Origin: Biomaibacter acetigenes
Lineage (GTDB): Bacteria > Bacillota > Thermosediminibacteria > Thermosediminibacterales > Tepidanaerobacteraceae
Reading direction: 5' to 3'
Length of the DNA: 64,000 bases
Assembly (NCBI RefSeq): GCF_003691585.1
Contig: NZ_CP033169.1
Location: forward strand, 868,001-932,000
Shown here: positions 55,243 to 62,984 of the stretch, piece by piece
How positions within the stretch are numbered: position 1 is the stretch's first letter
How the letters are laid out: the number at the start of each line of letters is the position of its first letter
The notes under the pieces: model-generated
Databases searched by the model: none
Told to the model about the DNA's origin: nothing
The model's input: the letters and a program-made list of their open reading frames with translations, nothing else
Translations under genes and position numbers: made by a program

Positions 55243-56541
55243 ATGAAAAAATCTGTAAAATTGGCATCCATAATCATCATCATTGCGATAGTAACGGCAT
55301 ATACGGTAATAAATGCGAGAAAACCCCTTAAAGCCGATATAATCGAAGTGAAACCCCAGACAGTGTCCCAAAATATTAAAGAAGAGGGGATCGTGGAAGC
55401 GGCGCAGGACCGCCCTATTTATAGTGTTATCAGCGGAAAAATCACAAACCTTGCAGTAAAGGAAGGACAATACGTATCCCGGGGGGAACTGCTGGCACAA
55501 ATAAATACAAAATATTTAGAATATCAACTGGCTCAATTGAAAGCCCAGCGCAAAAGCATGGAAGGGCAACAAGAAAAATCTCTCCAGGAAATTAATCAGC
55601 AGATAAATCAGCAGCAGCTGGCCATTGAAGAGATAAACCGAAAGTTGGAGAAAAGCTGGGAAAATTATGAAAAAGTCAGATCTTTATATGAAGCCGATGC
55701 GGTGTCTAAAACCGAACTTGATGATGCCGAAAGTGCGGTAAAACAGCTTGAAAACGAGCTTTCCCAGCAGAGGTCCAGGCTTGAGCTTTTGCAGGAACAG
55801 GCGACCAGTGAAATAGCCGTTGCCTCCGAAGACAACATTTCCCGGGCTAAAGTCGGAAGCTCCGCTACAAGACAGTATTTCCAGGGGCAGATCGAAGCAT
55901 TGGATGCTCAAATAGAGCAATTGGAGTACCAGATCGAAAACAGCCGAATTACCGCTCCTATAGATGGAGTGGTGCTGGAGCTTGATGCAAAACCGGGAAT
56001 GGTGGTTTCGCCCCAGGCACCGCTTATGAAACTCATGGCAACAAGTGGTTATGAGATAAATGCATATCTTCTTACCGAAGATGTGATTTATATCAGGGAA
56101 GGGATGAAGGTTAATCTCATTCAAAAAAGAAAGGACCAGGACTATAAATTTGGCGGGATCGTAAGATCCATTGCTCCTGCCGCAGAAGAAAAAGTGTCGG
56201 CCCTGGGGCTTGTGGAGCGCAGGGTAAAAGTTACTATCGAGCCGGAGGGAAAACTCCCCGAGCTTCGGCCGGGATATGCCCTGGACGTGGAATTTCAGGT
56301 GCTTACCCAGCAAAACAAGCTGGCGGTGCCCAAAACATGCCTTTTCCCATATGAAGACGGGGACGCCCTGTGGGTTATAAGAGACGGTAAAGCCCAGATA
56401 CAAAAAGTGACAAAGGGCATGGAGACCGATGAACTGGTCGTCATCGAGCAGGGCCTAGGCCCCGGGGACAAGGTAATTAAAAACCCCCAACTCGAAGGCT
56501 TGAAGCCGGGGAAAAAAGTATGTCAGAACAAAAGACGATAA
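55243..56541 (+). CDS. HlyD/MFP-family adaptor of the exporter
   Basis: Membrane-fusion/adaptor protein of 432 residues with an N-terminal membrane anchor (LASIIIIIAIVTAYTVINA). Split lipoyl halves (VISGKITNLAVKEGQYVSRG and NSRITAPIDGVVLELDAKPG) flank a coiled coil (about residues 95-210). In monoderms such proteins work with MacB-type exporters such as YknWXYZ. ATG 55243 follows AAGGAG; GTG 55225 is in frame. It completes an ATPase-permease-adaptor operon. Confidence 0.9.
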   Translation: MKKSVKLASIIIIIAIVTAYTVINARKPLKADIIEVKPQTVSQNIKEEGIVEAAQDRPIYSVISGKITNLAVKEGQYVSRGELLAQINTKYLEYQLAQLKAQRKSMEGQQEKSLQEINQQINQQQLAIEEINRKLEKSWENYEKVRSLYEADAVSKTELDDAESAVKQLENELSQQRSRLELLQEQATSEIAVASEDNISRAKVGSSATRQYFQGQIEALDAQIEQLEYQIENSRITAPIDGVVLELDAKPGMVVSPQAPLMKLMATSGYEINAYLLTEDVIYIREGMKVNLIQKRKDQDYKFGGIVRSIAPAAEEKVSALGLVERRVKVTIEPEGKLPELRPGYALDVEFQVLTQQNKLAVPKTCLFPYEDGDALWVIRDGKAQIQKVTKGMETDELVVIEQGLGPGDKVIKNPQLEGLKPGKKVCQNKRR

Positions 56542-56649
56542 AATGGTATCAGAAAAATTTAAAGTAATATCGATATAAAAATTTAGCGACAAAGGGAATT
56601 TTATTAATATTATAGAATATATATTATTAATGTACTGTCACAAAATTTA

Positions 56650-56735
56650 ATTATCCTCCGAGCCCATGAAACCCCTCGGGCTTTATGGGCCGAAAGGGTA
56701 TGGGGAGTGATCCTCATGCCTGCCAGTGTGCAAAG
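56650..56735 (+). promoter_or_regulatory. Moco/Tuco-type riboswitch aptamer (candidate)
   Basis: TTATCCTCCGAGCCCAT, GGGCTTTATGGGCCGAAAGG and GTATGGGGAGTGATCC with CATGCCTGCC, in order, resemble the Moco RNA motif, which senses molybdenum or tungsten pterin cofactor. GCCCAT/ATGGGC forms a helix and CTCC/GGAG a second. Context supports it: the operon downstream encodes a tungsten-pterin-type enzyme and a MoaD. Recognition is from memory of the consensus, without a covariance search. Confidence 0.68.
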
Positions 56736-56736
56736 G

Positions 56737-56779
56737 AGTTCATTTGCTTTTAGACTTATAAAAGCAGATGAACTTTTTT
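56737..56779 (+). terminator. Intrinsic terminator after the pterin-sensing leader
   Basis: AGTTCATTTGCTTTT (56737-56751) pairs over 15 bp with AAAAGCAGATGAACT (56760-56774), one G-U pair, followed by TTTTTT. It lies between the aptamer and the first gene, so the operon requires read-through. Confidence 0.9.
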
Positions 56780-56794
56780 ATTGAATGGCTGTTA

Positions 56795-56836
56795 CATCTT
56801 TCAGGAAGGCACGGCACTGTGCACAAATGAAAGATG
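56795..56836 (+). other. Second leader hairpin before the ferredoxin gene
   Basis: CATCTTTCA (56795-56803) pairs perfectly with TGAAAGATG (56828-56836); the loop contains a smaller GCAC/GTGC element. It has no T-run. It may protect the processed message or modulate translation. Confidence 0.5.
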
Positions 56837-56871
56837 ATAGGCAGAAATTAAAATAAAGAGGAGGCGGAGTA

Positions 56872-57351
56872 ATGGGTAAGATCCTGACCATTTCCCCAGA
56901 TAAATGTATCGGCTGCAGGAGCTGTGAACTCATATGCTCCTTCAGCAAGATCCAAGCATTTAACCCCAAAAGCGCCAGGATATCGGTGTTGGCCTTCGAC
57001 GATGTGGCGGTATCGGTGCCGGTGATGTGCATGCAGTGCGACGAACCCTCCTGCATGAAGGTATGTCCCGTTTCAGCCATTGCCAAAATACCTGATGGAA
57101 CAGTGCTCATCGACGACAAAAAATGCATAGGCTGCAAGATGTGTATAAGCGCATGTCCTCTGGGCAACATCAGCTACAGCTTCCAGGAGCGCAAGATCGT
57201 AAAGTGCAATCTGTGTGACGGGGAGCCCAAATGTGCGGAATTTTGCCCCTCGGGAGCCATTCAGTTCAAGGAGGCCACACCTGCTAACCTTGCCAGAAAG
57301 AAAATGATTGCCGAGAGATTCAAAGAATTATTCGGGGAGGTGACTGAATAA
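56872..57351 (+). CDS. Polyferredoxin-like 4Fe-4S subunit of the aldehyde oxidoreductase
   Basis: A 159-residue iron-sulfur protein with 16 ligating cysteines in four CxxCxxC-type groups (CIGCRSCELICS, CMQCDEPSCMKVCP, CIGCKMCISACP, CNLCDGEPKCAEFCP), enough for four 4Fe-4S clusters. It resembles the small electron-transfer subunit of AOR-family complexes. It overlaps the AOR gene by one base (TAATG), and should pass electrons from the tungsten site to the NuoEFG-like subunits. Confidence 0.92.
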   Translation: MGKILTISPDKCIGCRSCELICSFSKIQAFNPKSARISVLAFDDVAVSVPVMCMQCDEPSCMKVCPVSAIAKIPDGTVLIDDKKCIGCKMCISACPLGNISYSFQERKIVKCNLCDGEPKCAEFCPSGAIQFKEATPANLARKKMIAERFKELFGEVTE

Positions 57352-59153
57352 TGTTCGGATGGACCGGAACATTGCTTAGGGTGAATCTTACCGACGGCAG
57401 CATTAAAAAGAGACTCTCAACTTGAAAGATGCATCATTATATCTTGGCGCCCGGGGCCTCGGCACCAAAATAATGATGAATGAAGTGGACCCCAAAGTAG
57501 ACCCCCTGAGCCCTGACAACAAGCTCATCTTCATGACGGGTCCTTTGACGGGAACTTTTGCCACCAGCCCCGGTAGATACGTGGTGGTATCAAAAGGACC
57601 TCTAACGGGTGCTATAGGGTGCTCAAACTCCGGCGGTCACTTTGGTCCGGAACTAAAATATGCCGGTTATGACGGCATCATCTTTGAAGGCAGGGCGGAG
57701 AAGCCGGTATATCTATGGATAGAAGACGATAAAGTGGAACTTAAGAGCGCCGAACACCTCTGGGGAAAGAGCGTATTTGAGACCACGGACGAACTTTTAA
57801 AGGAAACTGCAGAGGATGCCAGGATTGCATGTATAGGGCCTGCGGGCGAGAAGCAGGTGCTCTTTGCCAGTGTAATGAACGATAAGAATAGAGCTGCCGG
57901 AAGGTCGGGCCTGGGTGCGGTAATGGGCTCCAAAAACCTGAAGGCCGTGGTAGTAAGAGGCTCAAAATCGGTGGAAGTATCCGACCCCAAAGCCTTTATT
58001 GAGGCTTGCACTGATGCCAGAAGAAAATTGAAAGCCCATCCGGTGACGGGAGCAGGCCTTCCTACCTACGGGACCGAAACTTTGATAAATGTCATCAATC
58101 AATCGGGTGCCTTACCCACCAGGAATTGGAGGGACGGCGGCGTCTTCGAGTATGCCGATGAGACCGGCGGAGAAACTTTAAGGGAAAAATATCTGGTCAG
58201 GAACAAGGGATGTTTCGGTTGCTCCATTGGCTGCGGTAGGATCACAAGAATAACCGAAGGTAAGTTCAAGAGTTTTGGAGAAGGCCCGGAATACGAGACC
58301 GGCTGGGCCTATGGAGCCGACTGCGGTGTGAGGGACCTGGCAGCCATCAGCAAAGCCAACTTCATATGCAACGAACTGGGTTTGGACCCCATTACCATGG
58401 GCTCCACTATAGCCTGTGCCATGGAACTTTTTGAAAGGGGAATCATATCCAGGGATGAAGTGGGGATGGATCTTAGATTCGGCAATGCCGACGCCATAGT
58501 GGAAATGACGAGGCTTACCGGTATGCGGGAAGGATTTGGGGATAAACTTGCCAAGGGCTCCTATAGGCTCGCGGCAAGTTATGGCCATCCGGAGCTTTCC
58601 ATGTCGGTGAAAAAAGCAGGAAATGCCGGCCTACGACGGCAGGGGAGTTCAGGGGATGGGTCTTGAATATGCCACCTCCAACCGGGGCGCCTGTCATGTG
58701 AGAGGTTACATGACTTCACCTGAAGTCCTGGGCATACCCCAAAAGCTCGATCCCCTGGTGACCACAGACAAGGCCGCATGGCTCAAGACATTCCAGGACC
58801 TCACCGCCGTGGTAGATTCTACCGGTATATGCCTTTTCACCACCTTTGCCATAGGCCTTCCTGATATATCCTCCATGCTAAGGCTTGCCGTGGGGTTGGA
58901 ACTTTCAGATGAAGAAATTTTAAAAGCCGGAGAAAGAATCTGGAACCTGGAAAGGTTGTTCAACATAGGTGCAGGATTTACTGCTGCCGACGATACGCTG
59001 CCGCCAAGGCTTTTAAAGGAGCCTCTGCCTTCAGGTCCTGCTAAAGGTAAAGTGGTCGAACTTGACAAGATGCTTCCGGAATATTACCAGGTGAGGGGAT
59101 GGAGTGAAGAAGGCATTCCCACCGAAGAAAAGTTGTCGGAACTTTCCATATAG
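57351..59153 (+). CDS. Aldehyde:ferredoxin oxidoreductase, tungsten-pterin type (two frame breaks)
   Basis: Catalytic subunit that oxidises an aldehyde to the acid at a tungsten bis-pterin. ATG 57351 reads [16 protein letters not shown]; a missing T near 57422 and an extra A in 58610-58615 split the gene, and correcting both gives 600 residues, the family length. [20 protein letters not shown] and the cluster motif [10 protein letters not shown] with a later Cys (STGICLFT) are present, and [17 protein letters not shown] is restored across the second break. Substrate range is not readable. Confidence 0.88.
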
Positions 59154-59164
59154 AAGTGTTTCAC

Positions 59165-59229
59165 GGGGACGGTTATCTTGGTACATTATTCGAACGCTAT
59201 TTTTCATTCAAGACGGAAGAACCGTCCCC
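59165..59229 (+). repeat. GGGGACGGTT inverted repeat (REP-like)
   Basis: GGGGACGGTT (59165-59174) and AACCGTCCCC (59220-59229) are perfect inverted arms around 45 bases, in the 111-base gap between AOR and moaD. The arm equals the loop core of the other REP-like copies. Confidence 0.65.
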
Positions 59230-59264
59230 CTGTCAACCTACTAAATCATACGGGAGGCAGCGAC

Positions 59265-59534
59265 ATGAAGGTAATGTTTTTCGGTTATATACGGGACATA
59301 ACAGGAGCAAAAGAAACATCGATGCAGGGTCCCACAAATCTAAAACAACTATTACATAAACTCTGTGATATCTATGGTAAAAACCTTAAAAGTAGAGTCT
59401 TTGATAATGACGATATCGGCAGGGAAGTCATAATTTTAATAAATGGCCGAAACGCTGCCTTTACAGGAGGCGCTGAAACCACCCTTTCGGAAGATGACGA
59501 GATTTCCATATTTCCCGTTATGGCAGGAGGATAA
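59265..59534 (+). CDS. MoaD/ThiS-family sulfur carrier
   Basis: Ubiquitin-fold sulfur carrier, 89 residues, ending in the essential Gly-Gly (FPVMAGG) that is thiocarboxylated for dithiolene formation in molybdopterin. MKVMFFGYIRDITGAKE is the usual MoaD start. AOR operons often carry a private MoaD. ATG 59265 follows GGGAGG by seven bases. Confidence 0.9.
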   Translation: MKVMFFGYIRDITGAKETSMQGPTNLKQLLHKLCDIYGKNLKSRVFDNDDIGREVIILINGRNAAFTGGAETTLSEDDEISIFPVMAGG

Positions 59535-59538
59535 TCCT

Positions 59539-60012
59539 ATGGTCTTACATGATTACACTTACACCAATACCATTTTGAAAAAATACCCTCGGGAACAACG
59601 GCACCTCTTGGCCATCCTGCAGGATATCCAGAGGCATTACAATTATCTGCCCCGAAAATCCCTGGACATGGTAAGGGATTATCTGGATATTCCCTTGAGC
59701 AAGCTTTATAGTATGGCGACCTTTTACAGGGCTTTGAGCTTAAAGCCAAAAGGGGAATATGTCATAAAAGTGTGTGATGGCACCGCATGCCACATAAAGT
59801 CATCTCAGAGTATTATAGATGAAATCAGGAAGGTTTTAAATATAGATTCCGGTGAAACCACTGGAGATGGCAAATTCTCCCTGGAAACGGTAAATTGTCT
59901 GGGTTCCTGTGCCGCATCGCCGGTGATGGTGATAAATGATAAATTTTACGGTAAAGTGATACCTTCTATGGTCGGTGGCATTCTTTCGGAATACGGCGGA
60001 CCTGAAAATTAA
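59539..60012 (+). CDS. NuoE/HydC-like 2Fe-2S subunit
   Basis: Thioredoxin-like [2Fe-2S] protein of 157 residues, the 24-kDa-type partner of NuoF. Cluster ligands are CDGTACHIK (C-x4-C) and VNCLGSCAASP (C-x3-C); the N-terminal helical part (LLAILQDIQRHYNYLPRKSL) is typical. GGAGG at the end of moaD serves as its ribosome-binding site, so the two are coupled. Confidence 0.92.
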   Translation: MVLHDYTYTNTILKKYPREQRHLLAILQDIQRHYNYLPRKSLDMVRDYLDIPLSKLYSMATFYRALSLKPKGEYVIKVCDGTACHIKSSQSIIDEIRKVLNIDSGETTGDGKFSLETVNCLGSCAASPVMVINDKFYGKVIPSMVGGILSEYGGPEN

Positions 60013-60039
60013 AAAAGGACGTATTATCTGATTGCATGT

Positions 60040-60086
60040 ATCCCGGCAAAGAACATTTTGCAATAAACAAGAGGAAGAGCCGGGAT
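60040..60086 (+). other. Inverted repeat between the NuoE- and NuoF-like genes
   Basis: ATCCCGGC (60040-60047) and GCCGGGAT (60079-60086), 31-base loop, without T-run. Possible RNA processing or stability element. Confidence 0.45.
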
Positions 60087-60114
60087 TTATTTACTTAATG
60101 CAGGAGGCGTTAGG

Positions 60115-62016
60115 ATGAACCGGAATGTTAAAAGGACCGTGCTGATATGCTGCGGCCCCGGATGCCTGTCCAATCAAGGTATGGATGTATATGAGGAATT
60201 TAAAACAAAAATTTTAATATCCGGGCTGGATGTGGACTTGAGGAGCGCGGTTGAAACTGAAAACGCATGTGTTACCGATACCCTACACCCCGGTATAAAA
60301 ACCGACCTGGAAACCATGGTCTCACCCGCCGTTAAAGCCACGGGGTGTCAGGGACTCTGCGAGATGGGCCCACTGGTGAGGATAGAGCCTGACAGTATTT
60401 TTTACACAAAGGTTAAAGTCTCGGATGTTACGGAAATAATAGAGAAAACCCTCATGGAAAACCGAGTGGTGGAAAGGCTTCTATATAAAGACCCCGTTCA
60501 GGGTCGAAAGGTGAGGGCCCGTGAAGAAGCAGAATTTTATAAAAGTCAGCTGAAGGTTGCCCTCCGGAATGTGGGGGAGATAGACCCCGAAAGCCTGGAT
60601 GATTACATAGAAAGAGACGGCTACCGGGCACTGAAGATAGTTCTATCTCAGAAAACTTCAGAAGATGTTTTATCGGAGATAGAAAAGTCAGGTCTTCGAG
60701 GCCGGGGAGGAGCCGGGTTTCCTACCGGACGCAAATGGAGACAGTGCGCAAGAACGGGAAATTACCCCAAATATGTCATATGCAACGGAGATGAAGGAGA
60801 CCCCGGGGCATTTATGGACAGGAGCATTATGGAAGGGGACCCTCATAGTGTCATAGAGGGCATGATAATCGGCGCCTATGCCGTAGGTTCTCATGAAGGT
60901 TTTATGTATATACGGGACGAGTATTTTCTGGCAATCCAAAACATGACAAAGGCTCTGGAACAGGCCCGCCGGGAAGGATTTCTGGGCAAAAATATATTGG
61001 GCTCCGGGTTCGATTTTGACATACAGATTGTCCGGGGCGGAGGAGCCTTTGTGTGTGGGGAATCCACCGCCCTCATGGCGTCCATTGAAGGTAAGGTAGG
61101 AGAGCCGCGGGCCAAGTATATCCGCTCCGTAGAAAAGGGACTCTGGGGAAAGCCGACGGTGCTCAACAATGTAGAAACCTGGGCCAATGTGCCGGTGATT
61201 ATAAATAAAGGCGCCGACTGGTTTTGCTCCATAGGTACTGAAAGGAGCAAAGGGACCAAGGTGTTTTCACTGGTGGGCAAGGTCAGGAACACCGGACTCA
61301 TCGAAGTGCCCATGGGGGTGACGCTGCGACGGATAATCTTCGACATCGGCGGTGGCATAGCCGGAGGCAGAAAATTCAAAGCGGTCCAGACCGGAGGTCC
61401 CTCGGGAGGATGCATCCCCGAAAGCCTGCTGGATTTAAAAGTAGACTTTGATACCCTGGATGAAGCCGGTTCCATGATGGGATCCGGTGGCATGATAGTC
61501 ATGGATGATAGGACCTGCATGGTGGATGTGGCTCGGTATTATCTCAACTTTCTTTCGGAGGAATCCTGCGGCAAGTGCGTGCCATGCCGGGAAGGCATAA
61601 GGCGGATGCTGGAGATATTGAATGATATCTGTGAGGGCAGGGGTAGACAGGGGGATATTGAGTTGCTGGCCGAACTGGGCGAAACGGTAAGGGAAGCCTC
61701 CCTATGCGGCCTGGGCAAAACCGCCCCTAACCCGGTACTTACCACTATAAAATATTTCAAAGATGAATACCTGGCCCATATAGAAGACAAAACATGTCCT
61801 GCAGGCGTCTGTAAAAACCTGACTACCTATTATATTGATAAAACCCTGTGTAAATCCTGCGGCCTATGTAAAAAGAATTGTCCGTCGGAAGCCATTGAGG
61901 AAAAGCTGGAGGGTTATTTCATAAATCTTTTAAAATGTATCAAATGCGGAAGCTGTATGAATGCCTGCAGGTTTGGTGCCGTGAAAATCCTGGCCGGTAT
62001 AATGCGCAAATTATAA
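60115..62016 (+). CDS. NuoF/HydB-like FMN iron-sulfur subunit
   Basis: A 633-residue flavoprotein that exchanges electrons with NAD(H). Order: N-terminal thioredoxin-like 2Fe-2S domain ([21 protein letters not shown]); FMN and NADH site [13 protein letters not shown] and [18 protein letters not shown] domain; 4Fe-4S motif [13 protein letters not shown]-terminal two-cluster ferredoxin ([24 protein letters not shown]). This layout is that of HydB in electron-bifurcating hydrogenases and related Bfu-type modules, more than of complex I NuoF. ATG 60115 follows GGAGG. Confidence 0.93.
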   Translation: MNRNVKRTVLICCGPGCLSNQGMDVYEEFKTKILISGLDVDLRSAVETENACVTDTLHPGIKTDLETMVSPAVKATGCQGLCEMGPLVRIEPDSIFYTKVKVSDVTEIIEKTLMENRVVERLLYKDPVQGRKVRAREEAEFYKSQLKVALRNVGEIDPESLDDYIERDGYRALKIVLSQKTSEDVLSEIEKSGLRGRGGAGFPTGRKWRQCARTGNYPKYVICNGDEGDPGAFMDRSIMEGDPHSVIEGMIIGAYAVGSHEGFMYIRDEYFLAIQNMTKALEQARREGFLGKNILGSGFDFDIQIVRGGGAFVCGESTALMASIEGKVGEPRAKYIRSVEKGLWGKPTVLNNVETWANVPVIINKGADWFCSIGTERSKGTKVFSLVGKVRNTGLIEVPMGVTLRRIIFDIGGGIAGGRKFKAVQTGGPSGGCIPESLLDLKVDFDTLDEAGSMMGSGGMIVMDDRTCMVDVARYYLNFLSEESCGKCVPCREGIRRMLEILNDICEGRGRQGDIELLAELGETVREASLCGLGKTAPNPVLTTIKYFKDEYLAHIEDKTCPAGVCKNLTTYYIDKTLCKSCGLCKKNCPSEAIEEKLEGYFINLLKCIKCGSCMNACRFGAVKILAGIMRKL

Positions 62017-62060
62017 AGACCTTTGCGTTGCCGACAATTTAATCCAGGAGGAAATTAATT

Positions 62061-62810
62061 ATGGTAATCACTATAGACGGAATAAAATGCCAAGCCCATA
62101 AGGGAGAATATATCCTCGATATAGCCAAAAGAAACAACATCCATATTCCTACCCTCTGCCATTCGGATGCCCTGCCGGGCCAGGGAAACTGCAGGCTTTG
62201 CATAGTGGAGGTAATAGAAAAAGGGAGAAAAAAAGTGGTTACCTCCTGCATTTTTCCCGTAACAGGGGAAATAGAGGTGGTAACAAACTCCGAGAAAATC
62301 CGGGGTATAAGAAAGACTCTTATAAGGTTGCTTTCCGCCAGGGCTCCCAAGAATGAATATATAGATAAATTGAGGCAGGAATATAACATCCCACCGGAAA
62401 CCCGCTTTAAAACGGATGACAATGAAAATTGCATCCTGTGCGGCTTGTGTGTCCGGGCCTGTGAGGAAATGGGCATATATGCCATTTCCACCGTAAATCG
62501 GGGCATCACCAAAAAAGTATCTACACCTTTTGATGAAGCTTCAGATGTTTGCATAGGGTGTGGGGTCTGTGCCTATGTGTGCCCCACTTCGGCCATAAAG
62601 GTCCTGGATGAAGGCGGAAAGCGGCATCTATGGAATAAAACCTTTGAACTAATGAAATGCGTAAAGTGCGGCGAATATATCACAACCCGGGAACACTTTG
62701 AATACATAAGAAAAAAAATAGCGGCCGAAGGGACCGAAATCATCGAGCCCCTGTGCGATAAATGCAAGAAAAAAACACTAGGAGAAAACATGGCACAAAC
62801 TTATAAATAA
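62061..62810 (+). CDS. NuoG-N-terminal-like iron-sulfur protein
   Basis: A 249-residue electron carrier. An N-terminal plant-type 2Fe-2S domain (CHSDALPGQGNCRLC and a later Cys) is followed by two 4Fe-4S motifs (CILCGLCVRACEE, CIGCGVCAYVCPTSAI) and a CxxC-x(n)-CxxC tail (MKCVKCGEY, PLCDKCKKK) that may bind zinc or iron. The His-Cys cluster of true NuoG/HydA is absent. It ends the AOR-Nuo operon and probably links ferredoxin-level electrons to the flavin subunit. ATG 62061 follows AGGAGG. Confidence 0.88.
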   Translation: MVITIDGIKCQAHKGEYILDIAKRNNIHIPTLCHSDALPGQGNCRLCIVEVIEKGRKKVVTSCIFPVTGEIEVVTNSEKIRGIRKTLIRLLSARAPKNEYIDKLRQEYNIPPETRFKTDDNENCILCGLCVRACEEMGIYAISTVNRGITKKVSTPFDEASDVCIGCGVCAYVCPTSAIKVLDEGGKRHLWNKTFELMKCVKCGEYITTREHFEYIRKKIAAEGTEIIEPLCDKCKKKTLGENMAQTYK

Positions 62811-62844
62811 TCCTGAAAAGTAATACCATTAAAACGATAATGTA

Positions 62845-62868
62845 AACCCTATATTAGGGTTATTTTTT
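62845..62868 (+). terminator. Terminator of the aldehyde oxidoreductase operon
   Basis: AACCCTA (62845-62851) pairs with TAGGGTT (62855-62861), three-base loop, followed by ATTTTTT. Confidence 0.8.
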
Positions 62869-62984
62869 ATTTAATTTTTTGCCCTAAAAATTTTTTTCTA
62901 AATAAAGCAGGATTTTTAAAAAATATATAGAATTACATTATTAAAGATTGTTGGTTGGATAAACAAACAAGAGGAGGAATTGCA

